Position numbers and translations under genes: made by a program
Notes under the pieces: model-generated
Databases searched by the model: none
Told to the model about the DNA's origin: nothing
Seen by the model: the letters and a program-made list of their open reading frames with translations, nothing else
Part shown: piece after piece, positions 50,783 to 61,569 of the stretch
How the letters are laid out: the number at the start of each line of letters is the position of its first letter
Numbering within the stretch: the first letter of the stretch is position 1
From: VRUE01 sp963720805
Lineage (GTDB): Bacteria; Actinomycetota; Thermoleophilia; Solirubrobacterales; 70-9
Assembly (NCBI GenBank): GCA_963720805.1
Contig: CAVRGT010000006.1
Coordinates: 341,276 to 405,275, forward strand
DNA: 64,000 bases
Direction of reading: 5' to 3'

Positions 50783-52222
50783 ATGAACTTCATCGAGGAC
50801 GTAATGGAGCGATCGCCCGCCTCGCGGCTAGGGATCGTTGCCGTCGATGGCGAGGGGAATCGGCGGGACTGGTACTTCGGCGAATTGATTGCCCAGTCGG
50901 CGGGGCTCTCCGGGGCGTTTGCTGCCCGCGGGGTCAAGCGGGGGGATGTGGTGATGACGCTGGTGGGGAACCGGATCGAGTGGGTGCTCTCGCTGCTTGC
51001 CTGCTGGCGGATGGGGGCGGTGGCGTTGCCCTGCAGCACGATGCTGCGGCGGCAGGATTTGGCCTTGCGGGTGGATGCGGCTGATCCGAGGCTCTGCGTG
51101 GGTGAGGACTCGTTGTTGGCTGAATTGCCGGATGGGGTGGCGACGATGACCATGGATGAAGTCGCGGCGGCACTCGATGAGGATTTGCCGCAGGAGACGC
51201 CGGCGCCGGTCGAAACTATGGATCCGGAGGATCCGGCGTTGATCGTCTTTACCTCGGGCACTACCGGCGAGCCGCGCGGCGTCGTGCATGGCTATCGCTA
51301 CCTGCTCGGGCAGCAGGGGCAGGCCGAGCACTGGTTCGGGGCGCGCAAGGGCGAGTTGGCCTGGTGCACCACCGCCACCGGGTGGTCGAAGTCGGCTCGC
51401 AACGTCTTCCTTGCCCCCTGGCTGAGCGGGGCGGCGGCGGTGATCCACGACGGGCGCTTCGACCCGGCCGAGCGGCTCGATTTCGTCGAGGCGCTCGGCG
51501 TCAACGTGCTCTGCCAGGCGCCGACCGAGTACCGCATGATCGCCAAGCGCACTGCCCTGCGACCCCTCCCCACCCTGCGTCGCATGGTCTCCGCCGGCGA
51601 GCCGCTCGAGGCCGAGACGATCGCCGCTTGGCGGGAGGCGACCGGGCTTGAGGTCGCCGACGGCTACGGCCAGACCGAGACCGGCCACGTCAGCGGCAAC
51701 CATGTCGGCGTGCCGGTCCGCGAGGGCTCGATGGGCAAGCCGCTGTCGGGCCTGGAAGTCCGCCTGGTCGAGGGCGAACTGCAACTGCGCGCCGCCTCCT
51801 CCCCCACTTTCTTCTCGCGCTACCTCGACGGCGAGCGCTTCGAGGGCGAGTGGTGGCCGACCGGCGACCTGGTCCGCGAAGACGCCGACGGCTACCTCTT
51901 CTTCGAGGGCCGCGACGACGACATCATCCTCTCCTCCGGCTACCGGATCGGCCCCTTCGAGGTCGAGTCGGCGCTGCTCTCTCACCCCGCCGTCGCCGAG
52001 GCCGCCGCAGTCGCCGCGCCGGACCCCGAGCGCGGCGCGGTGGTGCGGGCGATCGTCGTGCCCAACGGGCGCGAGCCCAGCGAGGAGCTGGCTCGCGAGC
52101 TGCAGGAGCACTGCAAGCGCGAGACCGCTCCCTACAAGTTCCCCCGCATCGTCGAGTTCGCCGCCGAGCTGCCGAAGACGAGCAGCGGCAAGGTCAAGCG
52201 GGCGCAGCTGCGCCAGGGGTAA
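50783..52222 (+). CDS. Acyl-CoA synthetase (AMP-forming), medium-chain type
   Basis: 479 residues from ATG 50783. P-loop LIVFTSGTTGEPRGVVHGY, motif 2 ADGYGQTETGHVSG, GEWWPTGDLVREDADGYLFF, YRIGPFEVESALLSHPAV and the catalytic lysine in KTSSGKVKRAQL. It activates a carboxylic acid to acyl-AMP and then acyl-CoA; ACSM-like medium-chain enzymes are the closest type. The gene has a palindromic operator region upstream shared with the ATPase, and the SnoaL gene follows nine bases on. It may feed the beta-oxidation operon. Confidence 0.88.
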   Translation: MNFIEDVMERSPASRLGIVAVDGEGNRRDWYFGELIAQSAGLSGAFAARGVKRGDVVMTLVGNRIEWVLSLLACWRMGAVALPCSTMLRRQDLALRVDAADPRLCVGEDSLLAELPDGVATMTMDEVAAALDEDLPQETPAPVETMDPEDPALIVFTSGTTGEPRGVVHGYRYLLGQQGQAEHWFGARKGELAWCTTATGWSKSARNVFLAPWLSGAAAVIHDGRFDPAERLDFVEALGVNVLCQAPTEYRMIAKRTALRPLPTLRRMVSAGEPLEAETIAAWREATGLEVADGYGQTETGHVSGNHVGVPVREGSMGKPLSGLEVRLVEGELQLRAASSPTFFSRYLDGERFEGEWWPTGDLVREDADGYLFFEGRDDDIILSSGYRIGPFEVESALLSHPAVAEAAAVAAPDPERGAVVRAIVVPNGREPSEELARELQEHCKRETAPYKFPRIVEFAAELPKTSSGKVKRAQLRQG

Positions 52223-52231
52223 CCTGAGCGA

Positions 52232-52741
52232 GTGAACTCCGCCGGCCAGCCAACCGACCCCGCGACAGTCGGCCGCGCCTACTTCGAGGCGGTCGGCAGG
52301 CGTGACCTCGATGCGATGACCGCGTTCTATGAGCCGGGCGGTACCGGCGAGATCCACGGCCTGGTCGAGCTGCATGTGCCGGGCTCCTACCGCACCTGGT
52401 TCGGAAATCTGTTCGCCGCCTTCCCGGACTTCGAGCTGGAGATCGTCGAGGTGGTCGCCGAGGGAAGCAAGGCGGTCGTCCGCTGGAGCGCGATTGGCAC
52501 CTTCAACGGCTCGACCCGCTTCGAAGGGCTTGACCCCAACGGCGCCCGGGTCGAGATCCAGGGCTGCGACGTGCTCACCATCCGCGACGGCCGCATTCAG
52601 CGCAACGACGCCTACATGAACGCCGCCGACCTCGCTCGCCAGCTCGGCGCTCTGCCCCCTGCCGGCTCGCCGGTCGAGCGGGTGATGACGGCCGCGCTCA
52701 ATATCAAGACGCATCTGGCCGACGCGGTCCAGCGCGGCTAG
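52232..52741 (+). CDS. SnoaL-like/NTF2-fold protein
   Basis: 169 residues from GTG 52232. NTF2-fold elements are VGRAYFEAVGRRDLDAMTAFYEPGG, then FGNLFAAFPDFELEIVEVV, then DVLTIRDGRIQRNDAYMNA, the pattern of polyketide-cyclase/ester-cyclase or dehydratase-like SnoaL proteins. The catalytic role cannot be told from sequence. It follows the acyl-CoA synthetase closely and is probably co-transcribed with it. Confidence 0.78.
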   Translation: MNSAGQPTDPATVGRAYFEAVGRRDLDAMTAFYEPGGTGEIHGLVELHVPGSYRTWFGNLFAAFPDFELEIVEVVAEGSKAVVRWSAIGTFNGSTRFEGLDPNGARVEIQGCDVLTIRDGRIQRNDAYMNAADLARQLGALPPAGSPVERVMTAALNIKTHLADAVQRG

Positions 52742-52767
52742 CGGAACCTCGCGACCGCGCCGACGAG

Positions 52768-54249
52768 CTAGAGCGCCTCGGCGACGTCAACCGGGCGCCC
52801 CAGGTGGTATCCCTGGGCCATGTCGACGCCGTACTCGCGCAGCATCTGCGCCGTGACGTCGTCCTGCACGTACTCGGCGATCGTCGTCTTGCCGAGGCCG
52901 CGGGCGATCTGCACGATCGCCTGGACCGTGAGCTGGTCCGCATCGCTGTTGGGCATGTCGCGGATGAAGGAGCCGTCGATCTTGATCAGGTCGAAGGGGA
53001 TGCTCTTCAGGTAATGGAAGGGCCCGAAACCGGCGCCGTAGTCGTCGATCGCAACCTGGCAGCCGAACTCGGTGATGCGATCGGCGAAGCCCGCCGCGGC
53101 TTCGTAGTCGCGAACCGGCGCGGTCTCGGTGATCTCGAAGGTGCAGCGCGATGGATCGGCTTCACCCTCATCGAGTTGTCGCTCTATGTATTCGAGTACC
53201 GAGAGGTCGGCGACCGAGGCGCCGGAGAGGTTGACATGCAGCGAGACCGGATCGCCATCGTGTTCGCGCCGGGCGAGCAGTTCGAGCGCCTGGGCGACGA
53301 CCCAGCGGTCGAGCTCCTGAACCATGCCGGAGCGCTCGGCGGCCTCGATGAACGAGGCAGCGGGCAGCAGCTCGCCGCTCTCACCGGTCATCCGCAGCAG
53401 CAGCTCGTAGCGCTCGATCCCGCCCGAGGCGAGCGAGCGGATCGGCTGGGTGTGGAGGCTGAGTCGGTCTTGGGTCAGCGCATCGCGGATCCGGGCGCTG
53501 GTCGTCTGCCGGCGCGTCTGCCGGCGCTGCGGCTCGGTCGGGTCCTGGAAGAGGGCGATCTGGTTGCGCCCCTCCTCCTTCGCCCGGTACATCGCCTGGT
53601 CGGCGGCGACCAGGACCGCCTCGGCGCCGATCCCGCGCTCACCGCCGAACATCGTGATGCCGACGCTGATCGTCGCCTGCTCCAGGTCGAGCCCGGCGGC
53701 GGCGTTCTCGGCGACCTGGGCGCGCAGGTCCTCGCCCAGCTGCAGGGCGCCGGCGGTTTCGGACTGCGGCATCAGCACCGCGAACTCATCGCCGGAGAGC
53801 CGCGCGACGATATCGGTGGCGCGCACCCGCTCGCGCATGATCGCGGCGACGTGGCGGATCAGGTTGTCGCCGGCGTGATGGCCGAGCGAGTCATTGACGC
53901 CCTTGAGACCGTCGATATCGACGATCATCACCGCCCCCTGGCCGCCGTAGCGGGCGGTGAAGGAGACGTACTGGTCGAGTTCGGCGCGGAAACGGCGGCG
54001 GTCGAGCAGGCCGGTAAGCGAGTCATGATCGGCGATATAGCGCAGCTCGGCCTCTGTCTTCTCGGCCTGGCTGAGCGCCCCCTCAATCACCTTGCGGTCC
54101 TCGGGGTCGAGCTTGGCAAGCACCGACTCAATTGCCGGATCGCTTTGGATCGGGGGCTTTTCGCGGTTCAACTCACTGAAGGTAGACCTTTCCGCGGCCG
54201 TTCGGATCGGAGCGTAGGCGTGGGCCCCGAGAATGCATACGAATTTCAT
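52768..54249 (-). CDS. GGDEF-EAL protein (c-di-GMP signalling)
   Basis: 493 residues. No sensor domain is obvious in the first 80. The diguanylate cyclase half has DHDSLTGLLDRRRF and the variant signature ARLSGDEFAVLM (SGDEF). The phosphodiesterase half starts ERYELLLRM in place of the EAL triplet, and keeps HVNLSGASVADL, FEITETAPV, CQVAIDDYGAGFGPFHYL (D-D-Y in place of D-D-F), DLIKIDGSFIRD and TIAEYVQD. So most metal-binding residues are present; activity of either half is uncertain. The start at 54249 is uncertain, and a downstream start is possible. It is convergent with the SnoaL-like gene and divergent from the DUF255 gene. Confidence 0.9.
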   Translation of the reverse strand: MKFVCILGAHAYAPIRTAAERSTFSELNREKPPIQSDPAIESVLAKLDPEDRKVIEGALSQAEKTEAELRYIADHDSLTGLLDRRRFRAELDQYVSFTARYGGQGAVMIVDIDGLKGVNDSLGHHAGDNLIRHVAAIMRERVRATDIVARLSGDEFAVLMPQSETAGALQLGEDLRAQVAENAAAGLDLEQATISVGITMFGGERGIGAEAVLVAADQAMYRAKEEGRNQIALFQDPTEPQRRQTRRQTTSARIRDALTQDRLSLHTQPIRSLASGGIERYELLLRMTGESGELLPAASFIEAAERSGMVQELDRWVVAQALELLARREHDGDPVSLHVNLSGASVADLSVLEYIERQLDEGEADPSRCTFEITETAPVRDYEAAAGFADRITEFGCQVAIDDYGAGFGPFHYLKSIPFDLIKIDGSFIRDMPNSDADQLTVQAIVQIARGLGKTTIAEYVQDDVTAQMLREYGVDMAQGYHLGRPVDVAEAL

Positions 54250-54321
54250 CTACCTGGTATTGCCAATAGTCAAAGCCAAACGTCCACGATGCCGCTAAGG
54301 CATGCCGGTTAGTGTGATCTC

Positions 54322-56328
<2,007 letters not shown>

Positions 56329-56329
56329 C

Positions 56330-56433
56330 GTTTCTCGCGCGGGTGGCGCGGTAGGGGGAACCGCCCCTGAGGAAGCTTTAGCTACCGGAAGGGGCGGTGG
56401 GCCCCTGCCGCGACAGGACCCGCGCGCCGAAAC
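56330..56433. terminator. Long interrupted hairpin between convergent genes
   Basis: Nested complementary arms: GTTTC (56330) with GAAAC (56429), GCGCGGGT (56337) with ACCCGCGC (56418), GCGGTAGGGG (56348) with CCCCTGCCGC (56402), and ACCGCCCCT (56360) with AGGGGCGGT (56390). It fills the gap between the DUF255 gene and glnA and can terminate both. Confidence 0.6.
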
Positions 56434-56434
56434 C

Positions 56435-57789
56435 TCAGAGAACCGGCAGGAACTGCTCGATCTCAAACGGGGTGACCTGGACGCGATAGTCGTCCCACTC
56501 CTGCCGCTTGATCTCGACGAAGCGGCGGAAGGTGTGCTCGCCCAGGGTGCGCAGGACCAGCTCGGAGTCGGCGGCGACCTCGATCGCCTCGCCCAGCGTC
56601 GCCGGCAGCTGCTCGATCCCCTGATGGGAGAGCTCCTCGGGCGAGAGGTGGTAGAGGTTCTGCTCCATCGGCTCGGGCAGTTCGTAGCCCTTCTCGATCC
56701 CTTCCAGGCCCGCCTGCAGCATGCCCGCGAAGCAGAGGTAGGGATTGCAGGCGGGGTCGGGGCAGCGCAGCTCGACCCGGGTCGCGCTCTCCTTGCCGGG
56801 GTGGTAGAGCGGCACCCGGATCAGCGCCGAGCGGTTGCGGCGCGACCAGGCGAGGTAGACCGGCGCCTCGTAACCGGGAACGAGCCGCTTGTAGGAGTTG
56901 ACCCACTGGGCGAAGAGCGGCGAGATCTCACGCGCGTGCTTGAGCTGGCCGGCGATGAAGGCCTTCGCCGTGGCCGAGAGGAAGAACTGGTCGTCGGGGT
57001 CGAAGAAGGCGTTCTTCCCGTCTTTGTTCAAGTGACTGGTGCACGTGCATCCCGGAGCCGTTCTCGCCGAAGAGCGGCTTCGGCATGAAGGTCGCGTGCC
57101 AGCCGTACTTCATCGCGTACTCCTTGACCACGATGCGGTAGGTCATGCAGTCGTCGGCCATCGCCAGCGCGTTCTTGTAGCGCATGTCGACCTCGTGCTG
57201 AGAGGGGCCGACCTCGTGGTGGGTGTACTCGACGTGGATGCCCATCTTCTCCAGGGCGAGCACGGTGTCGCGGCGCACGTCGGAGCCGGCATCGAGCGTG
57301 GTCAGGTCGAAGTAACCGCCCTCGTCGAGGACCTCGGGGACGCCGTTCTCGCGGCTTCGCCGAGCGGAAGTAGAAGAACTCGAGCTCAGGGCCGATGTTG
57401 AAGGCGTCGAAGCCCATGTCTTCGGCCCGTTTGAGCGCTCGCTTCATGATCCAGCGCGGGTCGCCCTCATAGGGTTCGCCGCCGGGCACCTGGACGTCGC
57501 AGAACATCCGCGCCACCGCGTTCTCGTCCTCGGGCCGCCAGGGGATCAGGGCGAAGGTCGAGGGGTCGGGCATCGCGATCATGTCGGACTCCTCGATCGG
57601 GTTGAAGCCGGTGATCGAGGAGCCGTCGAAGCCCATGCCGCCCTCGAAGGCGTCCTCGAGCTCGGAGGCGTTGATCGAGAAGCTCTTCAGCTGGCCCAGC
57701 ACGTCGGTGAACCAGAGTCGGACGAAGCGGACATCGGCTTCCTTGACCAGCTCGATGACGTCGGCGGCACTCTTCGGTTGGTCTGCCAT
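56435..57789 (-). CDS. glnA: Glutamine synthetase type I (two frameshifts)
   Basis: ATG 57789 with AGGAGG upstream. Removing one base near 57029 and one near 57360 gives exactly 450 residues. Motifs: VRFVRLWFTDVLGQLKSFSI, GGMGFDGSSITGFNPIEESD, DAFNIGPELEFFYFRSA, VLDEGGYFDLTTLDAGSDVR, EYTHHEVGPSQHEVDMRY, GWHATFMPKPLFGENGSGMH and NRSALIRVPLYHPG. Glutamate, ammonia and ATP are converted to glutamine. There is no adenylylation-type NLYxLPPEE motif; the tail reads NLYHLSPEELSHQG, where the usual tyrosine-adenylylation segment is altered. The gene is essential in most bacteria, so the frameshifts are probably sequence errors. Confidence 0.9.
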
Positions 57790-58063
57790 GTTCGGGTCCT
57801 CCTGGGCTCGCGCTTGTCCGCTTCGAGCGCGCAACGATAGGCCAAAGTCCCGTCGCAAACCGGCCCGCGTCGCCTGGCAGTGAACCGCCTGGGTAGGAGC
57901 GCTCGTATTCGGGTAGATACCGGTTGCTTCCTGGCGGCTTGCAGGGTGACATAAAACCAGGTATAACTTACGAGACGTAAGTAGACGGCTGAAAGTAAAG
58001 TAAAGGCCAAATAAAGGCTCTGTAAAGCGGAAATCCCGCATCGGAGCCGGAGGCGGATGCCCA
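57790..58063. promoter_or_regulatory. Divergent region with promoter and overlapping operator for the AhpD-like gene
   Basis: On the + strand TTGCAG (57939-57944) and TATAAC (57962-57967) are 17 bp apart. A perfect palindrome ACTTACG-AGA-CGTAAGT (57966-57982) overlaps the -10 and predicted start site, as an operator would. The transcript would have an A+T-rich leader of about 90 bases. For glnA only the ribosome site AGGAGG is clear. Confidence 0.5.
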
Positions 58064-58630
58064 GTGACAGTTAAAACAGACGTGAGCAGGTTCCAGATCC
58101 ACGATGAGTTGACGGCACCTGATGAGAGCGCCCCCCTGATCAAAACGATCCAGGCCACCGGTGGCGCGGTTACGAAGTTCGTCGGCGTGCTCGCAGGCGC
58201 GCCGGCAGTCCTGCGCGCCTACACGCGGATGCGCTCGGAGCTTCGCGGCGGCGTCTTGCCGCGAGCGACCCGCGAGCGGATCGCCCTCGCCGTCGCCGAG
58301 TACCGCGACGACACCTACAGCATCGCCCAGCACGCCAAGTCAGCGCGTAGCGCCGGCCTCGGCCTCGACGAGGTCTCAAGAGCGCGGAGCTTCAACTCGG
58401 CCGACCCGAAAGAGGCAGCGCTGCTCGAGTACCTACACGGAGCACTTGAGGCGAACAGCCACCCCCCACTCCACCTCCACGAGGAGGCAAGGGAGATCGG
58501 CTGGACCGACGAGGAGCTGCTCGAGGCGGTCGCGCACCTGGTGCTCAACGAGTTCCAGAGCCTGATTGCCGGTGCGGCTGAGCTACCCAAAGACCAGAGC
58601 GGTCCTCGGGTTCTTCCCTCTGTTGCATAA
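58064..58630 (+). CDS. AhpD/carboxymuconolactone-decarboxylase-like protein without the catalytic cysteines
   Basis: 188 residues from GTG 58064. All-alpha fold with the AhpD-type hydrophobic pattern (TRERIALAVAEYRDDTYSIAQHAKSARSAGLGLDEVSRARSF). The usual E-x7-C-x2-C-x3-H motif is present as YRDDTYSIAQH: the histidine remains but both cysteines are lost. So it is unlikely to have peroxidase activity by the AhpD disulfide route. It is driven by the promoter/operator described at 57790-58063 and followed by a hairpin. Confidence 0.82.
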   Translation: MTVKTDVSRFQIHDELTAPDESAPLIKTIQATGGAVTKFVGVLAGAPAVLRAYTRMRSELRGGVLPRATRERIALAVAEYRDDTYSIAQHAKSARSAGLGLDEVSRARSFNSADPKEAALLEYLHGALEANSHPPLHLHEEAREIGWTDEELLEAVAHLVLNEFQSLIAGAAELPKDQSGPRVLPSVA

Positions 58631-58640
58631 GCGGTAGAGG

Positions 58641-58708
58641 GGCGGGGGGGGTTCCCAAAACGCTCGGCTGGGCCTCGCTGGAGTGTTTTGAGAACCGCTC
58701 CCCGCGCC
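58641..58708. terminator. Hairpin with the same core as the one at 49.4 kb
   Basis: Imperfect inverted repeat around CCCAAAACGCTCGGC...GAGTGTTTTGAGAAC. The core CCCAAAACGC and GAGTGTTTTG elements also occur at 49391-49430. Both copies stand between a plus-strand stop and a convergent minus-strand gene. Confidence 0.55.
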
Positions 58709-58783
58709 CTCCCTCCCAAAAAGGAACCCCCCCCAGCCCACCCTCCGCTCCCGCCGTTGGGAGGGCCGCGGCCTCTCCCGCTC

Positions 58784-59475
58784 CTAGTTCTCGACGACAG
58801 TCACTGTGTAGAGCAGTCGGGCGGTCGCGTAGCGGCAGCCGTATTCGGCGCGAGTCCCAACCTTGTCCTGCGGTTCGCCCTGGCGGACGTCGTTGGAGTT
58901 GACGCACTTGCCGGCTTCGCGGCTGGCTCGCCAGGCGTTGCTGGAAGGCTGGCCCTGGGCGAAGGCGGGGGCCCAGGTGGGGACGGTGACACCGATGATG
59001 TCGCCCTTTGACTCGCAGGGAGGCGCCGAATTTGACCGTCTGGCCCAGGTATGGGCTGAGCACGTGGACTGAGCCCTGGGCGCGGAGGGCGTAGCGGGGC
59101 GGGTTGGTATGGGCTACGCGGCGCAGGATCGCGAGGCGGGCCTCGGGGGGCGTGCCGAAGAAGCCGTTGAAGAAAGAGCGCTGGCTGCTTGTCGGCTGCG
59201 AGAGCGTCAGCGTCCAGAACTTGATCTTGCCGTCCTTGCGGACGCGGAAGGGCAGCTGGCCCTGGCTGGTGCTGACCTGGAAGCCGGTGACGCTGCCGAT
59301 CGCCTGGCATGGCGACTCCGGGCAGGAGGGGTCGGGCATGGTCGCCGTATCCCCGAGCACGACCGTGGTCTGGGCGGTTTCGCCTTCACCCGTGGGCGGC
59401 ACCGGCACTCGCGGCGAAGACGACGAGGAGCGTCAGCAGCCCGGCGTAGATGGCTGCCTGCAAAGACCTCGACAT
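58784..59475 (-). CDS. Secreted hypothetical protein (two frameshifts)
   Basis: Start ATG 59475 with GGAG upstream. The signal peptide AAIYAGLLTLLVVFAASAGA is followed by a frame change near 59395. The next section reads TAQTTVVLGDTATMPDPSCPESP, FQVSTSQGQLPFRVRKDGKI and RSFFNGFFGTPPEARLAILR. A further change near 59010 leads into DIIGVTVPTWAPAFAQG and CVNSNDVRQGEPQDKVGTRA, and it ends YTVTVVEN. With the two corrections it is one protein of about 230 residues. I recognise no family beyond the general look of beta-rich secreted proteins. Confidence 0.65.
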
Positions 59476-59556
59476 ACAAAAGCTCCTCTCGTTGGAAACC
59501 TGCCCGTTCCGAGGGCAGATTTACCAACAAACGGCAAGAAATCCTGCTTAGGTGCG

Positions 59557-60065
59557 CTAACCGGAGGAGCCGACGGCGACCGCGTAGCGAACCTTCCCCA
59601 CGCCTTCGAAGTCGAGCGCGAGGCGGGCGCCGTTGGTGAGATCGAAGTCGTTGCCCTTTGTATAGGGGCCGCGATCGATCACCTTGGTGACCAGGGAGTG
59701 GCCGTGGTAGCGAAGCTTGATCGTGGTGCCGCAGGGCAGGGTGCGATGGGCGACGCCGATCGTGCCCGGCCGCAGGGTCTTGCCGCAGGCGGTGCCGTTG
59801 CCGTAGAGGCCCGGTCCGTACCAGGTGGCACCGGCCGAGCGCATCGGAGTGCTGAAGACGAGCCCCGCCCCGCCGGAAGTGCTCGCTTCCCCGTCGGGGC
59901 GCCGGCTCCGCCGGTTTGCGCATTGGCCGCCAGGGGCATCAGAGCCAGGGAGAGCAGCGACACCGCCAGGAGGCTCCGGCGCAGCCGTCGGCTGAAGTGC
60001 GCGCGCGCAGCGTGCCCTTGCCGTGAGTGATCTTTCCGCCCGAGGCGGTTCCTGCCTGTCTTCAT
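59557..60065 (-). CDS. RlpA-like double-psi beta-barrel protein (one frameshift)
   Basis: Start ATG 60065. A basic N-terminus and signal peptide (SLLAVSLLSLALMPLAANAQ) are followed by a frame change near 59870, after which the RlpA-like domain reads ATWYGPGLYGNGTACGKTLR, GVAHRTLPCGTTIKLRYHG, VTKVIDRGPYTKGNDFDLTNG. The conserved histidine and D-R-G-P of RlpA/expansin-type barrels are present. It is probably a secreted cell-wall-acting protein. Its leader carries a c-di-AMP riboswitch, a common arrangement in actinobacteria. Confidence 0.82.
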
Positions 60066-60069
60066 TAGC

Positions 60070-60225
60070 TCTTTACGACGCTTACGGGGTTAGCTGACGG
60101 GCTCGCGCTGAAAGAGCTGCGCTACGTGGCAGATGCCGACGATTCGCCCCAACAATTGGGTCCCCCGCTCTTCGCGATATGTAGGCGAAGATTCAGCGGA
60201 AGTTGGCGGCAGATTAGCAAACGCT
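60070..60225 (-). ncRNA. c-di-AMP riboswitch (ydaO/yuaA type)
   Basis: On the minus strand the leader contains CGCTGAATCT, then GGGGGACCCAATTG followed by TTGGGGCGAATC, and finally GAGCCCGTCAGCTAACCCCG with GTAAGCG. These match the conserved blocks of the ydaO class (CGCU-AA, GGGGA-CC, GG-GAAUC, CCGUCAGCUAAC-CGUA-GCG) in the right order. It ends about ten bases before the ATG of the RlpA-like gene, so control of translation start is likely. Confidence 0.85.
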
Positions 60226-60250
60226 AAGACAGAAACCTTGCAGGGCATGG

Positions 60251-60276
60251 AAAAGGCCCTCTTTCGAGGGCCTTTT
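60251..60276 (-). terminator. Terminator of rnpB
   Basis: AAAAGGCCCTC-TTTC-GAGGGCCTTTT forms an 11-bp perfect stem with flanking A and T runs, directly after the RNase P RNA on the minus strand. Confidence 0.88.
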
Positions 60277-60280
60277 CGTT

Positions 60281-60643
60281 AGCGGGCCTATAAGCCGGAT
60301 CCTGTCGTGAGCGGCTATCTGTCTCACCGGGACCGGAGTCCCGGGGGCCGCCGAAGCGGCCTGCGGCCTACCTGGACCTCGCCGGGCAGGGTCGACGGTC
60401 CTGCTTGGCCTTGCACCTGGCGGGGTTTGCCTGGCCGCCGCGTCACCGCGGCGCCGGTGCGCTCTTACCGCACCATTTCACCTTTGCCTGTTCGCGACTC
60501 ACGTGTGGTCGCGCCATCGGCCGTGTATTTCTGTGGCACTGTCCCGCGGGTTTCCCCGGGTGGGCGTTACCCACCGCCATGCCCTCTGGTGTCCGGACTT
60601 TCCTCGAGGGGTTTTCTCTCCCCCCGCAGTCGCTCGGCCCGCC
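60281..60643 (-). ncRNA. rnpB: RNase P RNA (bacterial type A)
   Basis: Read on the minus strand, the 5' region has CGAGGAAAGTCCGGACACC and the 3' end GACAGGATCCGGCTTATAG, the two universally conserved strands that form P4. P1 is formed by GCGGGCC (about 60636-60642) with GGCCCGC (60282-60288). GGTAAGAGCGCACCG and CAGGCAAACCCCGCC lie between. It processes tRNA 5' ends with the RnpA protein. Confidence 0.95.
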
Positions 60644-60701
60644 CCGCGAGGGTAGCGCCGCATCGGGCTTGCGACAAATGCATCGAATAACCTGGGCGGC
60701 G

Positions 60702-61531
60702 ATGCCCGTTGCCGTCGTCACCGGAGCAGGCGGTGGCCTGGGTCGCGCGATCGCCCTCGAGCTGGCGCGGCCGCGGCTTCCTCGTCCACGTCACCGACAT
60801 CGATCCTGACGCCGCCGCCCGCACCGCCGAGGAGATCGGCACCGGAGCGCGCTCGGCCGCGCTCGACGTTCGCGACGAGGCGGCCTGCCGGGCGCTCGCC
60901 GCCGATGCGGCGGCGCGCGGCGGCACGCTCGACCTCTGGGTCAACAACGCCGGCGTGCTCGTCACCGGCCTCTCCTGGGAGCAGGACGAGACGACGCGAC
61001 GGACGATGCTGGAGATCAACGCCCTGGGGACGATGAACGGCACCGTTGCCGCCCTGGAGCCGATGATCGCCGCCGGCCGCGGGCACGTGATCAACGTCGT
61101 CTCGCTGGCCGGCATCGTCGCCGCGCCGGGCGAGGTCAACTACTCGGCGAGCAAGCACGCGGCGATGGCCTTCACCCTCGGCACGCTCTTCGACCTGCGC
61201 CGTGCTGGGATCAAGGGAGTCGAGCTCTCCGCCGTCTGCCCCGACGGGATCTGGACGCCGATGCTGGAGGACAAGCTCGAGGACCCAGACGCGGCGGGCT
61301 CCTTCTCCGGCCACCTGTTGACACCCGAGCAGGTCGCGCGAGAGGTCGGCAAGCTGACCGAGCACCCCCGCCCGGTCTTGATCCTGCCCCGCTGGCGCGG
61401 CCCGCATGCTGCGCCTCTTCGACCTCTCCCCCCGCCTCGCCCTGCGCCTGCTGCCCTGGGTGATGCGCGACGCCCGGCGCAAGCAGCGCCGCTACAAGAA
61501 GCTGATCGAAACTGGCAAGTGGCCTAAGTAA
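60702..61531 (+). CDS. Short-chain dehydrogenase/reductase (two frameshifts)
   Basis: About 276 residues. ATG 60702. The nucleotide motif is VAVVTGAGGGLGRAIALELA; a frame change near 60772 continues FLVHVTDIDPDAAARTAEEI. LDLWVNNAGVLVTGLS, INVVSLAGIVAAPGEVNYSASKHAAMAF (catalytic S...Y-x3-K) identify a classical SDR. A change near 61400 leads to the natural end DARRKQRRYKKLIETGKWPK. Substrate unknown. It is divergent from rnpB and convergent with lexA. Confidence 0.83.
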
Positions 61532-61569
61532 CGAGAAGAGCCGTGCGGCTCGCAACGAAGGGTCGCGAG

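Noticed and set aside
50828..52714. 628-codon minus-strand frame opposite the acyl-CoA synthetase and SnoaL-like genes
   Set aside because: Both plus-strand genes have intact motifs and this frame has none; it is a codon-bias shadow.
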